The notes below the pieces were generated by a model. The model saw only the letters and a program-made list of their open reading frames with translations, did not search any database and had not been told where the DNA came from. Below, one piece after another: positions 14,343 to 22,063 of a DNA stretch of 34,986 bases. The stretch is from assembly GCA_046595995.1 (NCBI GenBank), contig JBKJNB010000003.1:1-34986 (forward strand), written 5' to 3'. Positions within the stretch are counted from its first letter, which is position 1. Every line of letters starts with the position of its first letter. Source of the DNA: JAWXBR01 sp046595995 (GTDB lineage: Bacteria > Bacteroidota > Ignavibacteria > Kapaibacteriales > Kapaibacteriaceae). The translations under genes and the position numbers were made by a program.

Positions 14343-17300
14343 ATGATGTCGATGAATAGCGCATATGTCGATGATCTCTATTTCGACTTTCTGCGCGATC
14401 CGGACTCTGTTCCAGCCGAATGGCGTGAATTCTTTAAGGATTACAAGCCAGAAAATGGGGCTCCAGGAAGCGGTAGCACAGGAAGCGGTAGCACAGGAAG
14501 CGGTAGCACAACAAACGGTGCAGCGCTAAAACAGCCAGGCGCTCAGCCTGCAAGCCCCGATTCCTCCGGAAAGGGCACACGCATCCCTTACATGAGCCCT
14601 GACGACGAGCTCGTGCCGATGTCTTCTATCGCAGGTAAGATCGCAGAGAACATGGAAGCTTCGCTTCGTGTGCCCACGGCGACGTCTATGCGATCTGTGC
14701 CAGTAAAGGCGCTCGAAGAGAACCGCCGAATCATTAACAACTTCTTAGCGCGCAAACGACTCCCTAAACTGTCGTTCACGCACATTCTTGCTTGGGCCAT
14801 TGTGCAGGCGGCAGAGAAGTTCCCGCATATGAACGATTCATATGGTGTTAAAGACGGCGTCCCTATGCGAGTACGTCGTCAAGGAATCAACCTGGGCTTG
14901 GCAATCGATACAACGAGAAAGGACGGCTCGCGCATCCTACTCGTACCAAGCATTAAGCAGACGCAAGACATGACCTTCGCCGAGTTTGCTACAGCATACG
15001 ACAGCATGGTATCCAAGGCGCGTTCTAACAAACTTGCACCCGATGACCTTATAGGCGCTTCGATAACGCTTACGAATCCTGGTGGCATTGGAACGGTGAT
15101 GTCCGTACCGAGGCTTATGGACGGACAAGGGACAATTGTGGCCTGCGGGGCTATTGAGTACCCGGCCGAGTTTCAAGCGATGATGCCGGATGTGCTTTCG
15201 ACGCTTGCGATCTCTAAGGTCGCAGCCATTACGTCTACTTATGATCATCGCGTCATACAAGGTGCCGAATCGGGCGAGTTCCTACAGGTCATCCATCAAA
15301 TGCTTACTGGGGAACACCGCTTCTACGACCAGATTTATGCCTCGTACGAGATCCCGTTCGAGCCAATTCGCTGGGCCATCGAGACAGGCAGTAATCCGTT
15401 TTTGCCAAGCGACACACCCGAAGTCATTGACAAAGAAGGTCGCGTCGTTCAATTGATTAATGCATACAGGGTACGTGGTCACCTCCTGGCAGACGTCAAT
15501 CCACTCGGACTTGAAGCCTACTACTATCCCGAGCTCGACCCAGCACACTACGGCTTTACGATCTGGGACTTCGACCGACATTTCGATACAGGGGGCTTAG
15601 GGGGCGTTCACCGTGCGACACTGCGCGACATTATTGACATGCTCCGCGATACCTACTGTGACCAGATTGGTATCGAGTTTATGCATATCCAAGAACCCGT
15701 GAAGAAGGACTGGATACGCAATTACGTCGAGACCTCGCATCTTAAATCAGCCTTAACTCCGGAACTTAAACTTGATACATTTAGGAAACTTACTCGCGGT
15801 GACTTACTCGAGAACTATTTGCATACTAAGTTCTTGGGTGCTAAGCGTTTCTCCCTAGAAGGCGGAGAATCTGCATTAATTATTCTAGATGAACTCCTTG
15901 ATAAAGCAGCAGAAACCTCGCTTGAAGGTGTCGTTTTGGGGATGTCTCACCGCGGACGTCTGAATGTGCTTGTAAACATGATGGGCAAGCCATTAGTTAA
16001 GATTTTCAATGAGTTCGAAGGACAACATGACCCAGATTCTATCCAAGGGTCAGGTGATGTAAAGTATCACCTTGGTGCAAAAGGTGTTTACATATCGTCA
16101 ACTGGTAAAGAAGTGCCCATTGTTCTGGCACCAAATCCAAGCCATCTCGAGGCTGTGAATCCTGTTGTGGAGGGAATTGCGCGTGCACTTGACGATGAGA
16201 TTCATGATGATAGTTATACGCAGGTAATGCCGGTGCTCCTGCACGGCGACGCCGCGTTTGCTGGTCAGGGCGTTGTTCCTGAAACGCTCAACCTCGCTAG
16301 GTTGAACGGTTACACCGCTGGTGGAACCATTCACATCATCATCAATAACCAGATTGGCTTCACAACATCGCCAGAGGATTCGCGCTCCACGCATTACGCG
16401 ACAGGCATGGCCAAAATGCTTCAGGTGCCGATTCTGCACGTTAATGGCGATGACCCCGAGGCCTGCCGCATCTCTGGTCAGTTCGCATTCGAATACCGCG
16501 AGGTCTTCGGCGACGATGTAGTCATAGACATGTACTGCTATCGTAAGTACGGTCATAACGAGCAGGACGATCCAACGGCAACGCAGCCCCTGCTCTATAA
16601 GCGGATTCGCAACATGATTCCCGTACGGAAGCTATACGGCTCGCGTCTCGTGAACGAAAAGGTTGCAACCGCAGAACAATTACACGTTGTGCTAGAAGAA
16701 GAGCAACAGAGGCTCGACGCTGCGTATGACAACCGAGGTCCGAGTGTTGGCGTAGGCTCATCGCTGCCGCCAAAGATCGAATACGACATGCACAAGCCGA
16801 TTGAAACTCGTGTTGAAAAGGCAGTCCTCGATTCGATCGTCAGCACGATTTGCTCAGTACCTGAAAACTTTAGCATGCATGCAAAGGTCAAGGCTGAGAT
16901 AGACAAGCGAAGCAGCCAGTACGCAGAAGGACAAGTGCAATGGGGAATGGCCGAGGCATTGGCCTTTGGTACGCTGTTGCTAGAGGGACACCCCGTACGT
17001 ATTTCGGGTCAGGATACAGGCCGTGGTACGTTCAATCATCGTCAAGCCATTCACAGTGATATCACAAACGATTCGAAACTTATACCACTAAACCGATTAG
17101 AAGGTGCGGCTCGGAAGCTACATATTTACGACAGCCCGTTGTCCGAATTTGCAGTCCTTGGTTTTGAGTATGGCTATAGCACTGTTGCAAAAAACGGCGT
17201 CACCATTTGGGAGGCGCAGTTCGGCGACTTTGCAAACGGTGCGCAGATTATCATCGATCAGTTCGTTGCTAGTGCCGAAGAAAAATGGGGGCAGCGATCG

Positions 17301-17957
17301 AATGTGACAATGCTTCTGCCGCACGGTTACGACGGACAGGGTCCAGAGCATTCGAGTGCGCGACTTGAACGTTTTCTTCAGTTGTGCGCTCAGGACAACA
17401 TGGTCGTATGCAACTTCACGACACCAGCGAATTACTTTCATGCGTTACGCCGCCAGGTCAAAGCAGAATGGCGAAAGCCCCTTGTTATCATGACCCCTAA
17501 GGGATACTTGCGCATTTTCTCATCGACGGTTGACGAGTTTACAGCGGTCGGATACCGTGAGGTGATTGATGACAGCGATGTGGTGGTGAGCAACGTCAAG
17601 CGCATTGTCATAACATCTGGCAAGGTGCACTTCGAGCTAAAGAAAAAGCGCAGCGCTACTGAGCCATCCGGTGTAGCCTTGGTTCGGCTCGAGCAGATTT
17701 ACCCGTTTGATTCTGCAGCAGTACGATCAGTATTTGAGCGTTATCCTAACGCTAAAGAAGTTGTCTGGTGCCAGGAAGAACCGAAGAACATGGGTGCATG
17801 GTACTTCTTGCAGCCGTTTATCACAGATGTTTTGCGACCGGATCAGAAGCTGAGATACGTTGGACGAGCTGCAGCCGCGAGTCCAGCAACGGGCTCAGGT
17901 AAGATTCACGAACGTGAACAGGAAGTGCTGCTGAGCGATGCGCTGCGACAAGATTAA
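14343..17957 (+). CDS. kgd: Multifunctional 2-oxoglutarate dehydrogenase/decarboxylase (E2-E1 fusion, Kgd type)
   Basis: TCA-cycle enzyme converting 2-oxoglutarate toward succinyl-CoA. The 1204 residues match the Kgd layout described from mycobacteria: an N-terminal segment (MNSAYVDDLYFDFLRDPDSV) typical of E1o/Kgd, a Gly/Ser/Thr linker (40-57), an E2 acyltransferase core (about 90-340) ending DHRVIQGAESGEF, where the canonical E2 HxxxDG reads HRVIQG, then a complete E1. E1 motifs include MSHRGRLNVL, NPSHLEAVNPVVEG, HGDAAFAGQGVVPE, INNQIGFTT and GDD for thiamine diphosphate and metal, GQDTGRGTFNHRQA, and a C-terminal WCQEEPKNMGAWYFL. No lipoyl domain is present, so a partner lipoylated E2 is presumably needed for dehydrogenase activity. 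ATG at 14352 is an alternative start. Its stop overlaps that of the convergent gene. Confidence 0.93.
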   Translation: MMSMNSAYVDDLYFDFLRDPDSVPAEWREFFKDYKPENGAPGSGSTGSGSTGSGSTTNGAALKQPGAQPASPDSSGKGTRIPYMSPDDELVPMSSIAGKIAENMEASLRVPTATSMRSVPVKALEENRRIINNFLARKRLPKLSFTHILAWAIVQAAEKFPHMNDSYGVKDGVPMRVRRQGINLGLAIDTTRKDGSRILLVPSIKQTQDMTFAEFATAYDSMVSKARSNKLAPDDLIGASITLTNPGGIGTVMSVPRLMDGQGTIVACGAIEYPAEFQAMMPDVLSTLAISKVAAITSTYDHRVIQGAESGEFLQVIHQMLTGEHRFYDQIYASYEIPFEPIRWAIETGSNPFLPSDTPEVIDKEGRVVQLINAYRVRGHLLADVNPLGLEAYYYPELDPAHYGFTIWDFDRHFDTGGLGGVHRATLRDIIDMLRDTYCDQIGIEFMHIQEPVKKDWIRNYVETSHLKSALTPELKLDTFRKLTRGDLLENYLHTKFLGAKRFSLEGGESALIILDELLDKAAETSLEGVVLGMSHRGRLNVLVNMMGKPLVKIFNEFEGQHDPDSIQGSGDVKYHLGAKGVYISSTGKEVPIVLAPNPSHLEAVNPVVEGIARALDDEIHDDSYTQVMPVLLHGDAAFAGQGVVPETLNLARLNGYTAGGTIHIIINNQIGFTTSPEDSRSTHYATGMAKMLQVPILHVNGDDPEACRISGQFAFEYREVFGDDVVIDMYCYRKYGHNEQDDPTATQPLLYKRIRNMIPVRKLYGSRLVNEKVATAEQLHVVLEEEQQRLDAAYDNRGPSVGVGSSLPPKIEYDMHKPIETRVEKAVLDSIVSTICSVPENFSMHAKVKAEIDKRSSQYAEGQVQWGMAEALAFGTLLLEGHPVRISGQDTGRGTFNHRQAIHSDITNDSKLIPLNRLEGAARKLHIYDSPLSEFAVLGFEYGYSTVAKNGVTIWEAQFGDFANGAQIIIDQFVASAEEKWGQRSNVTMLLPHGYDGQGPEHSSARLERFLQLCAQDNMVVCNFTTPANYFHALRRQVKAEWRKPLVIMTPKGYLRIFSSTVDEFTAVGYREVIDDSDVVVSNVKRIVITSGKVHFELKKKRSATEPSGVALVRLEQIYPFDSAAVRSVFERYPNAKEVVWCQEEPKNMGAWYFLQPFITDVLRPDQKLRYVGRAAAASPATGSGKIHEREQEVLLSDALRQD
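14466..14510 (+). repeat. Three perfect 15-bp tandem repeats encoding the Kgd linker
   Basis: GGAAGCGGTAGCACA is repeated three times without a mismatch and encodes three GSGST units between the N-terminal segment and the E2 core. Perfect identity at DNA level suggests recent expansion and likely length variation between strains. Confidence 0.95.
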
Positions 17958-18934
17958 CGAGGTATAAGTATGGGGTCTTTATCGATAGGGGTTAAGGCCG
18001 ATGACAACTCTTGTACGAGAACAGCGGTGGCTGTGTAGTGCAACATCTGATCGTTGTGTTCTAAACGGTATGCTTTCTCGTTAATCGCAATTATAAGTCC
18101 CGTCAGAACATCGCGCCGCAATTTCGAGAATGCTATAAACTGCTTTCCGCTCGCATTGTGCCTTTCAGTCTTGACTGACATAAAGCATTGTTGTCGACCT
18201 TCAAGAACTAAAACGGAATCGACGCGCGTTGATCGGAACAGGGAATCCTTTGCAATAATCGGAGCCTCGGTCTGGCCATGCCGGATTGCAGGTGTGAATT
18301 GCGTCTTCGATCCAATCATGATTGTATCACACCACTCTGCTCCTTGTGTTACGGAACTGGCCTTGGAAGTCATGGGTAAAATGAAGTACATCAGTTCGGG
18401 TGTTGCAGGATCTTCTTGCGGTATGTTCGTGTACTCGGTTACCCGCTCTGATAGAGGTTCTGCATGCCCTAGTTCTATTGGTCCTGTAGTGGTATCACTT
18501 GACTGCACGACTGTACTCGCAAGAATTTGGCCGAGAGCATCAAGTACTGCCTCATATGCTTGTTCCTGAATCCATTTTCGATAACCAACAAACCGGTTCG
18601 TTCTAGATTGCGTGCCGTGAATAGCCGAGGAATCGATTACAGGGTTGCTTGTAAGCGTGATTCTGCATCGTGTGTTTCCGTGTGCGTCGCGCGCAAGAGC
18701 TTCTACAGCGAAGGTTGTTTGTAGCCTTGTAGAGTGGTTGTTCACAACAACCTGATCTTTGACGAGCTTATACGAGTAGTGTTCGCCGGGAGTGAGATTG
18801 TAGCGTAACGTAACGACACTCTGAACGGAATCTGGGTGATGCTTTATATGCTCGCTCGGTGTGCCGTCGCCCAATGCAATGCATTGATAAGCGAAGAACA
18901 TCAGTGTAAAGAACGTTATAAATGCTGTTGTCAT
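17954..18934 (-). CDS. Secreted protein of unknown function (DUF6263-like)
   Basis: I do not recognise this 326-residue protein with certainty. An N-terminal signal peptide (TTAFITFFTLMFFAYQCIAL) indicates export. The mature part is beta-rich, with LRYNLTPGEHYSYKLVKDQ followed by strands that resemble DUF6263-type proteins, where a hydrophobic-strand motif precedes YxY or YxF. There are no cysteine pairs or catalytic motifs I can name. A TTG three codons earlier is an alternative start. It is the last gene after methylmalonyl-CoA mutase and the Ppx-like gene, 28 bases after the latter. Its stop TAA overlaps the stop of convergent kgd (17954-17957), leaving no room for a terminator. Confidence 0.72.
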   Translation of the reverse strand: MTTAFITFFTLMFFAYQCIALGDGTPSEHIKHHPDSVQSVVTLRYNLTPGEHYSYKLVKDQVVVNNHSTRLQTTFAVEALARDAHGNTRCRITLTSNPVIDSSAIHGTQSRTNRFVGYRKWIQEQAYEAVLDALGQILASTVVQSSDTTTGPIELGHAEPLSERVTEYTNIPQEDPATPELMYFILPMTSKASSVTQGAEWCDTIMIGSKTQFTPAIRHGQTEAPIIAKDSLFRSTRVDSVLVLEGRQQCFMSVKTERHNASGKQFIAFSKLRRDVLTGLIIAINEKAYRLEHNDQMLHYTATAVLVQELSSALTPIDKDPILIPR

Positions 18935-18962
18935 ATAAGCCAATCAAGAATTTCGTATATCG

Positions 18963-19874
18963 TCACCGCATCATTACACCGTATCGGAGACCTTTGACAC
19001 TTACGGTGCACCGTTGGTACTCGAGCACTTTTAGCGACTCGTCGAGTATCAACGCTCCTGCTGGAAGAATGTCAACGCGTTTAGGATCGATACCAGGCAG
19101 TATCGAACGTTCCTTCTGACTCATCCCTAACAAACGATCTGCCCAATACGTAACCGCCTCTGCGGATAACACGTGACCCTCAATTTTCGCCTTGTCGTAG
19201 GAGGTCAGGCCCAGATCAAGGATTGCTAGAGAAGTCGGCGTCCCAGCTACTGCGATGATGTCTGCATTCGAGAACCGTATCAGGTCATTACGGACTGGAA
19301 CCAGTTCACGATGCACGACATTTCGCGCCTTGTCGATGTTTTCAGAGGGAGGCAGGCTGCCCAGCCCGTAACGCTCAGTGAAACGAACAGCACCAAATTC
19401 CAGACTTTGAGCTGCATAAACTATACGGGAAAACCCTGCAATGTATTCCGTACTACCGCCACCTATGTCTATTACTGTGGATGGTTTAATACATTCAGTT
19501 GCAACTCCGCTAAATGTTATGAACGCTTCATCTTGGCCGGATAGGACATCAATTGGCGTCCCGATGACTGCCTCGAGCAGTTCCTTGACCTTGGCCCCAT
19601 TCCTAGCATTGCGTATTGCGGATGTCGCAACGACATCGATTACTGACACTCCTAAATCTGAGCACAAGCTCCGATAGTGACTGAGGATAGCCGACGCCCG
19701 CTCAATAGCGTCGTCGTTAATGAAGCCCGACGCATCTAACCCTTCTCCTAGACGGGCAATCCTATGCTGGTCTTCTAAGATGATCCATTCGCCGTCTGGT
19801 GCCTCTACTGAGCCAACGACCATTAAAATGGTATTCGTGCCGATATCGATGCCAGCTTTAATCATCTCAGCCAT
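18963..19874 (-). CDS. Ppx/GppA-family phosphatase
   Basis: Acts on polyphosphate or pppGpp in the cytoplasm. The 303 residues correspond to the two-lobed ASKHA core only: phosphate-1 loop AGIDIGTNTILMVVG, the SAIRNARNG and VLSGQDEAFITFSG segments, phosphate-2 loop STVIDIGGGSTEYIAG, and the C-terminal RVDILPAGALILDESL with the adenosine-like motif. It lacks the C-terminal HD-like domain of long Ppx/GppA proteins, which is normal for the short bacterial form. The ATG at 19874 overlaps the mutase stop by eight bases; the ATG at 19865 would start one base after it. Substrate preference between polyphosphate and pppGpp cannot be told. Confidence 0.9.
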   Translation of the reverse strand: MAEMIKAGIDIGTNTILMVVGSVEAPDGEWIILEDQHRIARLGEGLDASGFINDDAIERASAILSHYRSLCSDLGVSVIDVVATSAIRNARNGAKVKELLEAVIGTPIDVLSGQDEAFITFSGVATECIKPSTVIDIGGGSTEYIAGFSRIVYAAQSLEFGAVRFTERYGLGSLPPSENIDKARNVVHRELVPVRNDLIRFSNADIIAVAGTPTSLAILDLGLTSYDKAKIEGHVLSAEAVTYWADRLLGMSQKERSILPGIDPKRVDILPAGALILDESLKVLEYQRCTVSVKGLRYGVMMR

Positions 19875-21996
19875 CGGTTTTTATGCTATCAAGTACAATC
19901 TGCGCTGCATCTAGAATGTTTGTACCTGGGCCGAAAACGGCACTGACGCCAGCATCGCGCAGAAAAACGTAGTCTTTTTGCGGAATCACACCCCCTGCAA
20001 CTACCTGAATGTCCGATGCACCCTGTGAATGCAATGCTTCAATGAGTTTAGGTATTAGCGTGCGATGTCCGGCCGCCTGGCTCGAGATACCAACCACGTG
20101 CACGTCACTATCAATAGCCTGACGCGCGCATTCCTCAGGCGTAGCGAAGAGGGGACCAATGTCGACATCGAAACCTATATCGGCGAAGGCAGTAGCGATT
20201 ACCTTCATACCACGATCATGTCCGTCCTGGCCTAGTTTAGCTACGAGCATCCTTGGGCGACGTCCGTGTAGACGCTCGAAAGCTTCGACGTCTTTTCTCA
20301 ATTGCGCAAATCGCGGGTCATCCGCATACTGCGCTCCATACACTCCTTCAATCGTCACACTCGTTGCCTCGTATCGTGAGAAAACCGAAGCCAATGCATC
20401 TGATATCTCACCAACAGTGGCGCGGGCCCGAGCACAGGCAATGCTGTAATCAAGAAGGTTACCATCACCGTTCTTCGCTGCGTTCGTTAAGCTTGCAAGT
20501 GTGTCAGCTACTACCGCTGCATCACGTGTAGTACGTGTATGAAGCAGGCGCTGAATCTGTGACTCGCGCACGGCAGTATTGTCGATGTCGAGTATTTCTA
20601 TAGGTTCTTCATCCGTATCTGCATAGCGATTTACGCCTACGATTACTTCCTTGCCTTGGTCGATAAGCGCCTGACGTCGTGCAGCAGATTCCTCGATTCG
20701 CATCTTCGGTATTCCAGCTTGGATCGCCTTCGTCATTCCACCGTAGGACTCCACCTCTTCGATGAGCGTCATGGCTTCGTTTACGAGTGATGTCGTGAGT
20801 GACTCGACATAGTACGAGCCGCCTAGGGGGTCGACCACGTTTACAATGCCTGCTTCTTCGGCTATCACCAATTGCGTGTTGCGTGCAATGCGCGCCGACG
20901 TTTCTGTGGGGAGTCCTAACGCCTCATCGAATGAGTTTGTGTGTAACGACTGCGTGCCACCTAACACAGCAGCAAACGCCTCTAGCGTTGTGCGGATGAT
21001 GTTGTTGTAAGGGTCTTGGGCAGCAAGCGACCATCCCGAAGTCTGACAGTGTGTGCGCAGTAGTGATGATTCCTTTTTCGAAGGCTCAAACTGTTGCATC
21101 ATGCGGTGCCAGAGAAGGCGAGCCGCTCGCAACTTCGCCACTTCCATAAAAAAGTTCATTCCGATAGCAAAGAAGAACGAGAGGCGCGGAGCAAATGCAT
21201 CGATGCTCATACCGCGATCTAACGCAGCACGCACGTATTCGAGTCCATCGGCAATCGTGTACGCCAGCTCCTGCACCGCCGTTGCACCAGCTTCGTGGAT
21301 GTGGTATCCAGAGATCGAGATTGAGTTAAAACGTGGCATACGTTCCGTGGTGTATGCAATGATATCGGCGACGATGCGCATAGACGGCGCAGGGGGATAG
21401 ATGTAGGTGTTCCTAACCATGAACTCTTTTAGGATGTCGTTCTGAATCGTTCCGCTCAGTACGCTTTCCGAAACACCCTGTTCTTCGGCTGCTACAATAA
21501 ACATTGCTAGTATCGGAAGTACTGCTCCATTCATCGTCATCGAGACGCTCATCGTGTCCAACGGAATTGCATCAAAAAGGAGCTTCATATCCTCAACAGA
21601 ATCGATTGCAACACCTGCTTTACCGACGTCACCAACGACTCGGGGATGATCGCTGTCGTACCCGCGATGTGTAGCAAGATCAAACGCGACGGAAAGTCCT
21701 TTTTGCCCCGAGGCTAGCGCCTTTCGATAGAATGCGTTTGATGCTTCCGCAGTGGAGAAGCCGGCGTATTGGCGAATCGTCCACGGACGATTGGTGTACA
21801 TCGTGGCGTACGGACCACGCGTGTAAGGGGGTAGACCCGGCAAAGACTCGACGAATCCCGATTCCTCGAGGTCACGCGAAGTATAAAGGGGCTGGATAGG
21901 GATCCCCTCGAGCGACATTTGCGGTTGAATAACGGTGGTGTCCGTTCTCAACTCGCGTTGCGCCAATGCTTGCCACGGAGTTGTATCTATTGCCAT
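19867..21996 (-). CDS. Methylmalonyl-CoA mutase, catalytic (large) subunit
   Basis: Adenosylcobalamin-dependent isomerase interconverting (R)-methylmalonyl-CoA and succinyl-CoA. The 709 residues include the substrate barrel (PGLPPYTRGPYATMYTNRPW, IRQYAGFSTAEASNAFYRKA, SVSMTMNGAVLPILAMF, ISGYHIHEAGATAVQELAYT) and a C-terminal B12 domain with KLGQDGHDRGMKVIA, where H593 is the lower cobalt ligand, followed by GISSQAAGH and VVAGGVIP. This is the full catalytic chain. No small subunit, epimerase or MeaB chaperone gene is adjacent, so it may be homodimeric or have its partner elsewhere. The start is preceded by a TTATTTTG box that doubles as the terminator T-run of the upstream gene. ppx is translationally coupled downstream. 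Confidence 0.95.
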   Translation of the reverse strand: MAIDTTPWQALAQRELRTDTTVIQPQMSLEGIPIQPLYTSRDLEESGFVESLPGLPPYTRGPYATMYTNRPWTIRQYAGFSTAEASNAFYRKALASGQKGLSVAFDLATHRGYDSDHPRVVGDVGKAGVAIDSVEDMKLLFDAIPLDTMSVSMTMNGAVLPILAMFIVAAEEQGVSESVLSGTIQNDILKEFMVRNTYIYPPAPSMRIVADIIAYTTERMPRFNSISISGYHIHEAGATAVQELAYTIADGLEYVRAALDRGMSIDAFAPRLSFFFAIGMNFFMEVAKLRAARLLWHRMMQQFEPSKKESSLLRTHCQTSGWSLAAQDPYNNIIRTTLEAFAAVLGGTQSLHTNSFDEALGLPTETSARIARNTQLVIAEEAGIVNVVDPLGGSYYVESLTTSLVNEAMTLIEEVESYGGMTKAIQAGIPKMRIEESAARRQALIDQGKEVIVGVNRYADTDEEPIEILDIDNTAVRESQIQRLLHTRTTRDAAVVADTLASLTNAAKNGDGNLLDYSIACARARATVGEISDALASVFSRYEATSVTIEGVYGAQYADDPRFAQLRKDVEAFERLHGRRPRMLVAKLGQDGHDRGMKVIATAFADIGFDVDIGPLFATPEECARQAIDSDVHVVGISSQAAGHRTLIPKLIEALHSQGASDIQVVAGGVIPQKDYVFLRDAGVSAVFGPGTNILDAAQIVLDSIKTDG

Positions 21997-22000
21997 AGCC

Positions 22001-22037
22001 CCAAAATAACACGGGGCGACCTAGTGGCCGCCCCGTG
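22001..22037 (-). terminator. Rho-independent terminator of the TSP3/OmpA gene
   Basis: Minus-strand hairpin of nine perfect pairs (CACGGGGCG with CGCCCCGTG, ten-base loop) runs into TTATTTTGG. It begins 26 bases after the OmpA stop. Its T-run ends five bases before the mutase ATG. Confidence 0.85.
22002..22009 (-). promoter_or_regulatory. Near-consensus -7 box (TTATTTTG) for methylmalonyl-CoA mutase
   Basis: TTATTTTG differs from TAnnTTTG at the second base and sits five bases before the mutase ATG, the spacing seen at phnC and cmk. It coincides with the terminator T-run, so its promoter role is uncertain. Confidence 0.35.
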
Positions 22038-22063
22038 AAGGACCGTCTATTTAGCTGCTGCGA

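Noticed and set aside
16098..16556. 152-codon minus-strand frame inside kgd
   Set aside because: It is antisense to the highly conserved E1 thiamine-diphosphate region and has no recognisable protein features.
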